This document shows positions 18,521-28,117 of a stretch of DNA of 64,000 nucleotides, piece by piece (the stretch's first letter is position 1; each line of letters begins with the position of its first letter). Source of the stretch: Thalassotalea sediminis (lineage in GTDB: Bacteria > Pseudomonadota > Gammaproteobacteria > Enterobacterales > Alteromonadaceae); contig NZ_AP027361.1 of assembly GCF_030295915.1 (NCBI RefSeq), positions 2,232,001-2,296,000 on the forward strand, read 5' to 3'. Made by a program: the position numbers and the translations under genes. The notes under the pieces were generated by a model. The model ran no database searches. It worked only from the letters and a program-made list of their open reading frames with translations, and was not told where the DNA came from.

Positions 18521-19243
18521 CTACTCGTGAGCTAGCTTTTTTTCAGCCTGTTCAATTAACCTTTTTAACTCACCGTTTTCTTGTAGTCGCTTGATTTCAT
18601 TATCAACAAGCTCAACCAGCCCCTTGTGGCGTTTATGGATATAGTGATACAGAGGTTTTACAGCAAGCGGCTCATCAAGGGGGATGATATCTTTATAACC
18701 CATTTTTTCTGCGTTCAATACACCGTCAATGGTGTTGGTAATTGCAATATCTACAACGCCATTATTCAGCAACATAAACATGTTTTTCGTACTATTGGTA
18801 TTCGAAACTTTATGTAAACCTTTGGTAATATTGTTCGTGTGCTTAACACCTCTTACCTTTGCAATACGATAATTAATTAAGTCCTCGACTTGATTAATCG
18901 ATACCTTACTGTTTCTTAAAATAAAGGGCATTGTTTCGAGATAATAATATGGTGTAGGTACGCGAATAACGTTAGGGTTTTCTTCTCCATACGACCAAAT
19001 CCGCATTATTTCGCCATCTTTAATACCCGCGTTGGCAAGGTATTGTGCTCTTTCTGCTGGTAAAGGGGTGACAATAATATCGATTCCTAAGTTTCGATAT
19101 ATAACGGGTAAGATGAGTCGTCCTAACTCCTGCTCAATCAGATTCTCTATTGATGCAAACTTATAACAACGAGTTTTATCAACCTGATCTACAGATAAAG
19201 CTTCTGTGCTAATTAACCACAGCACAATTAACAACAATCTCAT
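18521..19243 (-). CDS. Periplasmic solute-binding-like protein (SBP_bac_3 fold)
   Basis: A 240-residue exported protein: a short signal peptide (MRLLLIVLWLISTEALS), then a domain with ILPVIYRNLGIDIIVTPLPAERAQYLANAG and YYYLETMPFILRNSK. This is the pattern of the many stand-alone family 3 binding proteins of Alteromonadales. KHTNNITKGL and DIAITNTIDG fit ligand-pocket loops. No transport genes adjoin. It differs from the paralogue at 6644-7393 in sequence, so the ligands are probably different. The ATG at 19243 begins the signal peptide. Confidence 0.7.
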   Translation of the reverse strand: MRLLLIVLWLISTEALSVDQVDKTRCYKFASIENLIEQELGRLILPVIYRNLGIDIIVTPLPAERAQYLANAGIKDGEIMRIWSYGEENPNVIRVPTPYYYLETMPFILRNSKVSINQVEDLINYRIAKVRGVKHTNNITKGLHKVSNTNSTKNMFMLLNNGVVDIAITNTIDGVLNAEKMGYKDIIPLDEPLAVKPLYHYIHKRHKGLVELVDNEIKRLQENGELKRLIEQAEKKLAHE

Positions 19244-19576
19244 AGATAAAAAGCAATTTTTGACGATCTTTTAATTATACACTAAAACGAGAAGAAAATC
19301 GTGCAGGCATAAATAGTAAAAATACAAACCTAACAGCATTTACTTATTTCGACAGTAACGATTAAAAAAATATTATTTTTCAATTTTGATTCGCTCCCCA
19401 AATTTACATAACTAACTATAAACTATCTAAAAGATATAAATACATTAGGTGACAAAGTAATGGGTTAGCGTTTCTTGTTCGCTTTTTTTTACTTTTCTAC
19501 TATTTTTAACCAACGAACCTAATAAACGTTCAAGCATTACTACAATGTAAAACAAAAATATAAAAAGGTAAGAACA
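19244..19576. other. Intergenic region without recognisable gene
   Basis: This 333-bp AT-rich region separates two divergent genes and must hold both promoters. I see no operator-like palindrome, small open frame with a ribosome site, or sigma-54 element. Confidence 0.5.
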
Positions 19577-20449
19577 ATGACAATAGCCCTCACAAAAATA
19601 GTATGTGCAACAAGTTTACTCTCTGTAAGCATGACCACAGTATTAGCAGCAGACGATTACAGCGACCACAGAGTCGTACTTTCATACGCTGAATTTATTA
19701 ATCACCCAGATAGTGATGAAGCAGGTGGTATTACTGTTTATCAAAAAGACAATGGTAATGGCCAATTAGCGGCTGATTTTGTATTCAATGATCCAAGACG
19801 CGCCTCATTTAACGGTGGTGAAGCTGGAGTCAACTTTGCAGTCGATTACACATCAGTTAGTGTAGATCCAGATTTAACAAATCAAGCACATTGGATGAGC
19901 GAATCCGTTTATACATGGACAAACCTTAATTGTTCTGGCGCCAATATTAGCGAAACATCGCATAATGGCAATAAAGGTATCGTAGAACGTTATTTCAATA
20001 CAGGCGTGATTAACAGTGATTGGGGGGCAGATCTTACACAAGTTGGTTTTCGATCTGCTGCTGATTTTAGCTACTTTTTAGCAAACCCTAATGTTCTTGG
20101 TGTCACCTTTACACTGACTTGGGTAGATGGAGAAGGAAATCCGACCGATATTGACAATAACGGTAAAACAGATGTCGCATTTAGAGAGATTTACTATAAC
20201 GATGAATATACATGGTCTGACAGCGATACTGCTGTGCCTGGCACTATAGATTTTCCAACCGTTGCAATACATGAAGTCGGCCATGGGATCAGCGCCGCCC
20301 ATTTCGGTATGATTGCCGTTAAAAACGGGGCTTTATTTGCAAAACCTCGAGCAATAATGAATGCAATCTATGGTGGCATGTTACGAGACTTAACGGGCAG
20401 AGACAAAGGTTCGCATTGCAGTAATTGGGCGCAATGGCCGAATAACTAA
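19577..20449 (+). CDS. Secreted metzincin-like metalloprotease
   Basis: A 290-residue exported protein with a signal peptide ending near VLAA. The zinc motif HEVGHGISAAH (H232, E233, H236, H242) has metzincin spacing, but Ser replaces the usual Gly at its eighth position. A candidate Met-turn is AIMNAIYGG near M261. The catalytic motif lies close to the C-terminus, with no additional C-terminal domains and no PEP-CTERM signal. TDIDNNGKTDVAFREIYYN looks like a calcium-binding loop followed by a strand. Secretion is presumably by Sec and possibly type II. The substrate is unknown. Confidence 0.75.
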   Translation: MTIALTKIVCATSLLSVSMTTVLAADDYSDHRVVLSYAEFINHPDSDEAGGITVYQKDNGNGQLAADFVFNDPRRASFNGGEAGVNFAVDYTSVSVDPDLTNQAHWMSESVYTWTNLNCSGANISETSHNGNKGIVERYFNTGVINSDWGADLTQVGFRSAADFSYFLANPNVLGVTFTLTWVDGEGNPTDIDNNGKTDVAFREIYYNDEYTWSDSDTAVPGTIDFPTVAIHEVGHGISAAHFGMIAVKNGALFAKPRAIMNAIYGGMLRDLTGRDKGSHCSNWAQWPNN

Positions 20450-20491
20450 CAATATCTCATTTACAACGATTAACAACTTATCATCTGCTTT

Positions 20492-20527
20492 AAAGCGCAA
20501 TAATTGAAAATTCAATTATTGCGCTTT
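20492..20527. terminator. Bidirectional terminator, 17-bp stem
   Basis: The arms 20492-20508 (AAAGCGCAATAATTGAA) and 20511-20527 are perfect complements around AA. They are flanked by A and T runs and serve both the protease gene and the histidine kinase gene. Confidence 0.88.
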
Positions 20528-20561
20528 TTATTTATATGCTTATGTTACGAATAAATAATAA

Positions 20562-22586
20562 TTACGCTATCGACAATGGCAGCCTTAGCACAAACTTGGC
20601 GCCGTCGTCTGAAGGTTCACAGGTTAATTTACCTTGTAACAGTTGCGTTACAGAACTGTAGGCAATATTAAGCCCCAGCCCTAAAGAATTACTCATATTT
20701 TTTGTTGTAAAAAATGGGTTAAAAATTTTATTGCGATCTGCGTCACTGATACCTACACCGTTATCTTGATAAATAATTTCAACTGAGTCTGGCAATAAAT
20801 GAACGTTAAAAGAACAATGAAGTGTCGGGTTATTTTTTTGCTGATGTTCTACGCTATTTTTTAATAACTGCTCTATCACTTCAATTAGTACATCGGGATA
20901 AGTCTGTACAGTAACATCGCCCCCTTCAACTACTATAGTAATAGGACATTCAAAAAATTGTCCCATTATTTTAGTCTTTTCATTTAGAAATGGTTTTAGT
21001 GTTACACTACTTGATTTTACATCCTTTAACTCGGCCGATATCAGTTTAAATTGTTGAATTAATTGTGTTGCTTTATCACTACTTGATTCAGATAACGCAA
21101 GAGAATTTTTAGCATTACTGATAAACTCTTTTAAAGCATTTAAATTTAACGACTTTTCATTGAGCTTATCGTCAAGCAACATTAAGCGTTCTTTCAATAC
21201 TGAATTGGCGGTAACTATGATACCAAGCGGTGTATTTAACTGATGAGCCATACCTGAAACTAATGTTGTAATGGCCGATACCTTGCCAGATTCAATCAAC
21301 TCCGATTGTGTTCTTTTTAATTGTTCTACCGTTGTCGAAAGTGTTTTATTTTTACGTGTAAGAAAACGCATAAAGACATAAATAATAACAATTATGAGCG
21401 TCGAAAAAGTTATTACTAAATATAATTGATAAGCTGTTGCTTTCGCCTGCTGATTGGCAACGATATTTTGCTTTCTAAGCTGCTCATTTTGAAGCTCTTT
21501 CGCCGTTAAATCTATTTTAGCAATGTAATGCATTAACGCTTGGTTAGATTGTCGGTGCATAAATGCTTCTTTATTTTTAATGTAGGCATCAGCCATTATT
21601 GCCGCCTGTTTGAAGTTCTCAGCTTCAAAGTAGTGTGACTTTAACAATAAATAAGCTTTAGATAGGATTTGATAATTATCAAATTGCTCAGCAATTTTTA
21701 TCGTAGACAATGTTAACTGCTTTGCCTCTTCAGAATTTTCAAGCTTAAAGAGTGTATCTGCTAGTGTAATTTTAGGCGCTAACGCTTCAATAACACGATC
21801 ATATTCTACAAAAATTTTTATTGTCTGTTGTAAATGCACTACCGCTGCAGATAGTTGATTAGACAGCAACGCTAACTTGGCTAAATTGTAATATGACCAT
21901 GCAGCATTTAATCTCTCATCGTTATCTTCGCGCATATTAAGGGATTTACGAAAATACGCTTCTGCACTATCGGTATTACCTATCCCTAATTCAACTTCAC
22001 CAAGGTTATTATACGCTGTCGACATATAACTTTGGTTATCATGTGCTTGTGCGAATGCTAAAAAATGTTCAATATAGGGTCTAGCTGCTTCAAATTTTCC
22101 TAGTCTAATTAACACATGACCAATATTGTTATTCATACGAGCAATCATATTAGGGTTATCTGCTTTTGATGCAACTTTTAACCCTGCACTATAGGTTTCA
22201 AGTGACAAATCAAAGTTTTCAAGCTTTTCCAACATACCCGCTAAATAACTATAGTAATAAGATGTCAACATCGGTTCATCTAGTTGATCCGCGAGTGACT
22301 TACAGATTGCTAGCTCAGTGAATGCTTGTTCAAATTCAGAAGCTGCAATGAGAAAAAAAACCGTCGTATAACGTAATCTTAATGTTTGACGTAAAGTAAG
22401 CGATTGGCTGTATCTCGCGAGATAATATTTAGTTCTTTTTACGGCTTCTAAGGGGCTTTGGGAATAATTATCGAGAATATCACTACGTAATGCTTTGTAC
22501 TCTTCTTCGGATAGCGGATCAGAAGTGCTAGCAAAGACAAAAGTAGAAATATGCAGAAATAAACACATGTAGATTGTCCATTTCAT
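20562..22586 (-). CDS. TPR-containing membrane sensor histidine kinase
   Basis: A 674-residue protein. It has a signal sequence or first membrane segment (MKWTIYMCLFLHISTFVFAS), then about 330 residues of TPR repeats predicted periplasmic (LKVASKADNPNMIARMNNNIGHVLIRLGK, YNNLGEVELGIGNTDSAEAYF). A coiled coil and a transmembrane helix (LYLVITFSTLIIVIIYVFM) follow. The cytoplasmic kinase core has an H-box with His448 in GMAHQLNTPLG, an N-box, DNGVGI and GLGLNI. No response regulator gene is adjacent, so it is an orphan sensor. The ATG at 22586 is chosen because the longer start is a TTG. It lies downstream of a secreted protease gene behind a terminator. Confidence 0.88.
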   Translation of the reverse strand: MKWTIYMCLFLHISTFVFASTSDPLSEEEYKALRSDILDNYSQSPLEAVKRTKYYLARYSQSLTLRQTLRLRYTTVFFLIAASEFEQAFTELAICKSLADQLDEPMLTSYYYSYLAGMLEKLENFDLSLETYSAGLKVASKADNPNMIARMNNNIGHVLIRLGKFEAARPYIEHFLAFAQAHDNQSYMSTAYNNLGEVELGIGNTDSAEAYFRKSLNMREDNDERLNAAWSYYNLAKLALLSNQLSAAVVHLQQTIKIFVEYDRVIEALAPKITLADTLFKLENSEEAKQLTLSTIKIAEQFDNYQILSKAYLLLKSHYFEAENFKQAAIMADAYIKNKEAFMHRQSNQALMHYIAKIDLTAKELQNEQLRKQNIVANQQAKATAYQLYLVITFSTLIIVIIYVFMRFLTRKNKTLSTTVEQLKRTQSELIESGKVSAITTLVSGMAHQLNTPLGIIVTANSVLKERLMLLDDKLNEKSLNLNALKEFISNAKNSLALSESSSDKATQLIQQFKLISAELKDVKSSSVTLKPFLNEKTKIMGQFFECPITIVVEGGDVTVQTYPDVLIEVIEQLLKNSVEHQQKNNPTLHCSFNVHLLPDSVEIIYQDNGVGISDADRNKIFNPFFTTKNMSNSLGLGLNIAYSSVTQLLQGKLTCEPSDDGAKFVLRLPLSIA

Positions 22587-22699
22587 TACAGTCTCACTTA
22601 TATTCAATCATCATAAAAGGCAAACCTAGCGAATTTTAACATAATCACCTTTAATATAGTACACATGTGCAATATAAACGACTTTCAATCACACCAAAT

Positions 22700-22727
22700 A
22701 AAAAAGGAGCACTAAAGCATGCTCCTC
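22700..22727 (-). terminator. Rho-independent terminator after the large metalloprotease gene
   Basis: On the minus strand AGGAGCA pairs with TGCTCCT and is followed by TTTTTATTT. It lies 21 nt past the stop at 22748. Confidence 0.8.
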
Positions 22728-22747
22728 CTTACTAATAAACCTATAGC

Positions 22748-25498
22748 TTAATATACTACGGTAACCTCCGAAGAGCATTGGCTTGTATCTTGCTCACACA
22801 CTTGATAACGGTATGTCGCAGATCCTTTATTTCCGGTTTTATCTTCAAAGCTACCATTGTTTTCAACCACGGTTAGTAAATTACCATTGCGATAAATATC
22901 AACAAGCGTTGATGGTGCATTGCTCCAACTAAGTAAAGGAACATGTTGACCTTTTTGCTTATTGGCGCTTACTGATAGTGCGATACCATTGCTGTTCTCA
23001 GCAATAACAATTGTTGTAACGACGGCGCTTGAACTGCCTTCACTATCACTAACGCGTGCAGTAATTTGATGTGTATCAGCTGTCAGATCATCGACTATCA
23101 AGTTACTACCTTGACCTAAAGCTCCGTCTATACTAGAGGACCATTGAATGTTTGAAGAAAGATCACCATCCTTACCATCATTAGCTTGAGCAATAAAATT
23201 AACTGCCTCTCCTACATAGAAGACGTCATTATCACTTGGTGAGGTTATTGATATATCAGGAGGAGTATTAACCGCATCACCATTGGTGATCACAGCAATA
23301 TATTTAACAGAAACACTATCTATACTACCATAACCTGTTGTTTTATCTGTGTCTGTTACGCGTAAAGTCAACTCGCCGACAGTATCAGCAGGTAGATTGG
23401 CAACAAATGTATTCATGCCCGTACCCTGATACAAAATACCTAGCTGTTGATAAGCACTATTATTTACTGAATATTCAAAGATAAAATTATCATTTTCGCT
23501 ATTCTCAGTGGCTTGTGCTACGACATTTAGCATGACAGAGTTACCTGCTACTATATCACTAACCGTCCACATATGGTTAAGTTCGCTTATTCTGCGTGAA
23601 GGTTTACCGCCTTGGTGTTGTTCACCAATCACTTGTTCACCGCTCATTTGATGCGTGTCAGTAATAGTTCCAGAGATAATAGAACCTTTACTATTTTGTT
23701 CACTCGTTGCTACAGCAACCGAAGCAGCAACAGGAACATCCACAACGATAGCATTTGAGTCATTCGATGCACTTTCTCCTAACGCATTATAAGCAACCAC
23801 TCTATATACATAATTCCCAGACACCGTGATATTTTCAGTGTAACTAACGCTGTTACTAGCAATTGTTGCTATTTCAACAAAAACGCCAGCATCTTTAGCA
23901 CGCAGTACACGATAACCTGATTCATTGTTTTCATTTGAAGCAACAGGGTCTATCCAAGATAGTGATACCTCAGTGTCGTTTGACAATGTCGCGATAAGTT
24001 GACTAGGTGTTGGTGGTTTTTCCGTTAACGTTACAGGTGCTGGTACGGTACCATTAATAAAGTATTGCCCTATAGAACCATAGTCACTATAGCCTGTTGT
24101 TGAAACATCACCATCGCCTACGCCTTTAATCGATAAAATATAACGCCCTGCAGATACAGTTGCGCTTATTTGTGCATAGGTATCATTTACAACAGTACTA
24201 CTTGCTACAATATTATTTCCACTTTCATCAAATAGTACGGCATTTATATCAAGGTTCATCCCTCGCAATGACTGATCATAATAATAACTTATCCATGCAG
24301 GACTGATGACTAAATTTACATCACCCTCACCAACATCAAAACTAAATAAATCAACGTCATTTCTATGCTCAATAATTCCCTTATTAGCCATTACAGCATT
24401 ACTTGGATCACTAACAGGATTTGTAGCAATGACGTCTGTACTATTTGTCACAATTAACGGAGTAGCGAAGGTCGCGTTATTGTTTTCATGATCATCAAGC
24501 CGGTAAGACAAACGGTCAGCAATTAATTGTAAATCATCCTGGAGCTGTGAAGCCCCTTGATACTCGCCTTTACTCCATTGTGTGACATTTTTATAATACC
24601 CTACTCCCATTATAGGAGCCCAAGATGTATTACCTGAACCGTGTCCACTATAATAACCTTGGCTACTCGTGCCGTCATGCGACAAACTTAAGTTATGACC
24701 AAGCTCATGTGAAGCCGCTTCTGCTATATTATGAGGACCTTTGCCCACACCGTCGGTGAACACAAGAGCTGGTTGGTAGCTTTCATAATATGAGGCCCCC
24801 CAAACACCAACATAAGCAACACCACCACATGAACAATTGTAAATTTGATTACCATTGATATCTGTTTTTGGGGTCACGAGTATAACACCAACTTGTGGAC
24901 CAAATGAACTGGGTTCTTCAGTTGTTACATCAATATCAAACGGCGCAAAATCTTCAGCAATTCGTCGCCAAGTTTCTGCAATAGCATTTAATTCGTTTTG
25001 CGAGAAGTTTGCATCATTACCGTCTAAATCGTACGGGCGCATATATAAGGGATCAACACCTGTATTTGCATTCCATTGAGTTCCTGTAACCACTCTACCG
25101 TCCATATCTAGGTAAACAACTCTAGATGCGCCAGGTTTTGAATGTAACGTAAAAGTTTGAATTTCAGAAAGCTCATCAAGAACAGGAGAACTAAAAGACT
25201 CGGCAGGATCTGTTGCTATAGGATCCTCATAAAAAATACCACCACGCATATCGGCACGTAATGTAGCAACGTCTTGAGAAGTAAAATCAAACTGGTGTAG
25301 CCAGTTAACAGCTCTTTTCTTTGCTGGCTCGGGCAATTGTTTTAGTTGTTGTTTTAATAATCCAGGTGGCAGCTCATCCAATGCAAAAGGCTTGCTTTTA
25401 CCAAATGATTTTTCATTAGCGGCTAGCGTCGAGTTAACAATACTCAATGAAGCCCAAGATAGGATTAATATCCCTAGTACTTTATTAAATTTTTGCAT
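22748..25498 (-). CDS. Large secreted metzincin metalloprotease with fibronectin III and PKD/cadherin-like domains
   Basis: A 916-residue protein with a signal peptide (to about residue 26) and a propeptide. The reprolysin-like catalytic domain has the motif HELGHNLSLSHD (H264, E265, H268, H274), with Ser in place of the usual metzincin Gly. The Met-turn is in WAPIMGVGYY. After a pre-peptidase-type beta domain (VDLFSFDVGEGDVNLVIS) comes a fibronectin type III domain (PSQLIATLSNDTEVSLSWIDP). A jelly-roll segment and an Ig/PKD-like domain (PPDISITSPSDNDVFYVGEAVNF) follow, then a final beta domain. No sorting signal is present, so it is probably a type II-secreted extracellular protease. AAGG precedes the ATG. 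Confidence 0.9.
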   Translation of the reverse strand: MQKFNKVLGILILSWASLSIVNSTLAANEKSFGKSKPFALDELPPGLLKQQLKQLPEPAKKRAVNWLHQFDFTSQDVATLRADMRGGIFYEDPIATDPAESFSSPVLDELSEIQTFTLHSKPGASRVVYLDMDGRVVTGTQWNANTGVDPLYMRPYDLDGNDANFSQNELNAIAETWRRIAEDFAPFDIDVTTEEPSSFGPQVGVILVTPKTDINGNQIYNCSCGGVAYVGVWGASYYESYQPALVFTDGVGKGPHNIAEAASHELGHNLSLSHDGTSSQGYYSGHGSGNTSWAPIMGVGYYKNVTQWSKGEYQGASQLQDDLQLIADRLSYRLDDHENNNATFATPLIVTNSTDVIATNPVSDPSNAVMANKGIIEHRNDVDLFSFDVGEGDVNLVISPAWISYYYDQSLRGMNLDINAVLFDESGNNIVASSTVVNDTYAQISATVSAGRYILSIKGVGDGDVSTTGYSDYGSIGQYFINGTVPAPVTLTEKPPTPSQLIATLSNDTEVSLSWIDPVASNENNESGYRVLRAKDAGVFVEIATIASNSVSYTENITVSGNYVYRVVAYNALGESASNDSNAIVVDVPVAASVAVATSEQNSKGSIISGTITDTHQMSGEQVIGEQHQGGKPSRRISELNHMWTVSDIVAGNSVMLNVVAQATENSENDNFIFEYSVNNSAYQQLGILYQGTGMNTFVANLPADTVGELTLRVTDTDKTTGYGSIDSVSVKYIAVITNGDAVNTPPDISITSPSDNDVFYVGEAVNFIAQANDGKDGDLSSNIQWSSSIDGALGQGSNLIVDDLTADTHQITARVSDSEGSSSAVVTTIVIAENSNGIALSVSANKQKGQHVPLLSWSNAPSTLVDIYRNGNLLTVVENNGSFEDKTGNKGSATYRYQVCEQDTSQCSSEVTVVY

Positions 25499-25833
25499 GG
25501 TACACCTTATCTATGCATTGCTATTAAAAGCATATAGACACCAGCAATCAACTCAACGACAAATTGAGTCTCCAGTTTGATATTTCGCTAATTGATCTCA
25601 CCCTGAACAAGCTAGTGTTTAACAGCGAATATATTCACTATAGGTGATAACCCTATACTGTCAATGAAGTATTAGCTAATACCCCGCTGGTATGAGGTTA
25701 AACCATCTTTACTAATCAGCGTCTATAACGTTTAACAAACTAAATTCAATATCACTTTCTTGAATAAGTAAAAAGCAGTCAAATACTACCTTTTAATAAC
25801 TTTTCACTTAAGTATTTATAATAAAGGCCGATA
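25499..25833. other. Intergenic region without recognisable gene
   Basis: This 335-bp divergent intergenic region contains a short palindrome GAATATATTC near 25627. Nothing else can be named. Confidence 0.45.
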
Positions 25834-26313
25834 ATGAGATCAGGCCAATTAATCCTATCAATCATTATGCAAATTTCGACGTCGACATATTTACAAGGCA
25901 ATTTGAACCTAGACACCGTACGAAATATTAAAAGCAAAAACACTGAACAGGTGTCAGCGAAAGCTGAAGTGCCCAACGCTAAAGTATCAATTTCAGACAA
26001 CGCCCTTGAAAAGTTAGCACAAGAACAACAAGCGCTTGGTAAAAAATTAGGTGAACAATTAACTTCTACTGCGTCAGAATCTTCGGAAGATAAAGCTGTT
26101 TCTGATGAGAGTGAATTAGAAAAAATCGATAAACTTATCGAAAAAATCAAAGAACAAATAGAGCAAAAGCAACGTGAAATTAACGCGTTAAATAATGACA
26201 AATCAGAACAGGCAGAAGAACAACGTAAATTATTGTCATCTGAACTAACCGCATTAAACGGTACGTTAATTAGCTTAATTGGTAAAAAACTTGAATTGCT
26301 TGAACAAGAATAA
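25834..26313 (+). CDS. Charged coiled-coil protein, unknown function
   Basis: A 159-residue protein. AAAGG six bases before the ATG at 25834 supports this start, but residue 12 (MQISTSTYLQG, ATG at 25867) is a plausible alternative and resembles the N-terminus of similar proteins. It contains VSISDNALEKLAQEQQ, matching the block in the gene at 9640, then a Ser/Glu-rich linker. A long coiled coil follows (LEKIDKLIEKIKEQIEQKQREI). It precedes the chemotaxis receptor by 139 bp. No family or function is recognised. Confidence 0.65.
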   Translation: MRSGQLILSIIMQISTSTYLQGNLNLDTVRNIKSKNTEQVSAKAEVPNAKVSISDNALEKLAQEQQALGKKLGEQLTSTASESSEDKAVSDESELEKIDKLIEKIKEQIEQKQREINALNNDKSEQAEEQRKLLSSELTALNGTLISLIGKKLELLEQE

Positions 26314-26452
26314 AGATTAACCTTTTACTTTAGAACACTAAGCGTTTGTTTAAATAAGCTAACGTTAATTTCAACGCTATATACTAAAGTTGAATGGAAA
26401 ACTGCCCCCACTCTCTCGTAAGCTGCTTGTAACTTATACATTATGGTGACTT

Positions 26453-28027
26453 ATGTTTAAAGATGGATCTCAAATAACAAAAATAATACTAAACAGTGGC
26501 ATTGTTTGTTTATGCTACTTCTTCTTAACAAGTGTTTTCAATAATACCTATTTCAACATAATCACGCTCTTTATCTTGATTTCTATATCGCTATATCTGC
26601 TGATGAACAAGATAGACACGCAAACAAAAGACAATACAAACACGAATAACGATACTGTTGCACCCGAAATCAGTGCTGCTGGCAGAGATATTGACAACTT
26701 ATCAAGTAAACTTGCAATCAACTCTGCGGAAATCAGCTTCTTCTTAGCGCAATTGTCAAACGCAATTGAACATTCAAGTGATGATGTAAACCGTCTTGCC
26801 ACCGCCGCAGAACAATTGTCTTCAAATACAAACCAAATTAATGAAAACGCCACCCGTGCTTCAGAACAAGCAACAGAGGCACAACAAGCTACACATGAGG
26901 GGGCATTGCAATTACAAAATAACGTGTCAACACTAGAAGACTTAAACAGTGGTATCAATGACGCATCGATAAAAATGCAAACACTTTCAAATAAAGCATC
27001 TGCGATTCAAGATATTACAAATGTAATTGATGGTATTTCTGCACAAACAAATTTACTCGCACTTAATGCCGCCATTGAGGCCGCGCGGGCAGGTGAACAG
27101 GGTCGAGGGTTTGCAGTTGTTGCAGATGAAGTAAGGGCGCTGGCATCAAAAACTGCAGAAGCAACAAGTAAAATAGGAACAATGCTTTCAGAAATAAGTT
27201 CAGAATCTGTTAGTACCTCTGAGGCGATGGAAAATATTGTTGCCAAAACCAACCACATTGTAACAAGCATGGGAGATTTATCTTTGTCTCTACAACAGGT
27301 TAACAAACTAATTTCCGATACCTCAGACGCGAATGAACATATTAGCCTTGCACTAAAAGAACATGATGCAACGACTGCAGAAGTGTCTAATGCCATTGCC
27401 AATTTACATACGTTTTTGGTTGACAAAAGCACGCAAACACAAAGCATTTCTGAGAAAGCTGACCATTTATCTTCAACGACTGAGGCTATTTTTGTGGCGT
27501 TATCGGCCTTTGAAACACATTCATTAATAGAGAACATAGCGAAAATTGCAGTTACAGCAGCACAAGAAGTCGGTGAACTCTTTGAACAAAGCATATTGCA
27601 GGGTAAGATCAGTTCACAGCAACTTTTTGATTATTCATATCGTGAAATAGCGGATACAAACCCGCAAAAATACCACACAGCGTTTGATCAATTTACAGAT
27701 ACTGCATTACCCGCAATTCAAGAACCGTTATTAAACCAACATGCAGAAATTATTTACGCCGGTGCCGTTGATATCAATGGTTACTTTCCAACACACAACA
27801 AATGTTTTTCACAACCTCTAACCGGTAATTACGACCACGACATTATGCACAACAGAACTAAGCGCATATTTAATGATCCAACGGGCATTCGTTGCGGTCA
27901 ACATACGTCAAAATTTTTAATGCAAACCTATAAACGTGATACTGGAGAAGTCATGCATGATGTATCAGCCCCCATCATGGTAAATGGCCAACATTGGGGA
28001 GGGTTTCGAATAGGCTTTAAAGCTTAA
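26453..28027 (+). CDS. Methyl-accepting chemotaxis protein with C-terminal sensor module
   Basis: A 524-residue receptor. Two closely spaced transmembrane helices occupy residues 10-52 with almost no periplasmic loop, so sensing is unlikely to be periplasmic. The signalling hairpin carries the conserved tip [23 protein letters not shown] near residue 209, flanked by long helical arms. After the coiled coil comes a C-terminal domain of about 150 residues ([19 protein letters not shown], [32 protein letters not shown]). This Cache/PAS-like module is found at the end of many cytoplasm-sensing receptors. No che genes adjoin, so it works with an array encoded elsewhere. Confidence 0.92.
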   Translation: MFKDGSQITKIILNSGIVCLCYFFLTSVFNNTYFNIITLFILISISLYLLMNKIDTQTKDNTNTNNDTVAPEISAAGRDIDNLSSKLAINSAEISFFLAQLSNAIEHSSDDVNRLATAAEQLSSNTNQINENATRASEQATEAQQATHEGALQLQNNVSTLEDLNSGINDASIKMQTLSNKASAIQDITNVIDGISAQTNLLALNAAIEAARAGEQGRGFAVVADEVRALASKTAEATSKIGTMLSEISSESVSTSEAMENIVAKTNHIVTSMGDLSLSLQQVNKLISDTSDANEHISLALKEHDATTAEVSNAIANLHTFLVDKSTQTQSISEKADHLSSTTEAIFVALSAFETHSLIENIAKIAVTAAQEVGELFEQSILQGKISSQQLFDYSYREIADTNPQKYHTAFDQFTDTALPAIQEPLLNQHAEIIYAGAVDINGYFPTHNKCFSQPLTGNYDHDIMHNRTKRIFNDPTGIRCGQHTSKFLMQTYKRDTGEVMHDVSAPIMVNGQHWGGFRIGFKA

Positions 28028-28117
28028 TTCACCTTCCCATAAAAAATAATTAAAATTTTTAAACCTTTTGAGTATTTGATACAACTAACTATAGAAAGCT
28101 CAAAAAGGGACATACCA

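Noticed and set aside
19577..20449. PEP-CTERM signal on the small secreted protease
   Set aside because: The C-terminus ends in a polar sequence without a PEP motif or hydrophobic helix.
26548..27594. Long antisense frames opposite the chemotaxis receptor (136 and 195 codons)
   Set aside because: They overlap a well-supported gene, have no ribosome sites and arise from the codon pattern of a helical protein.
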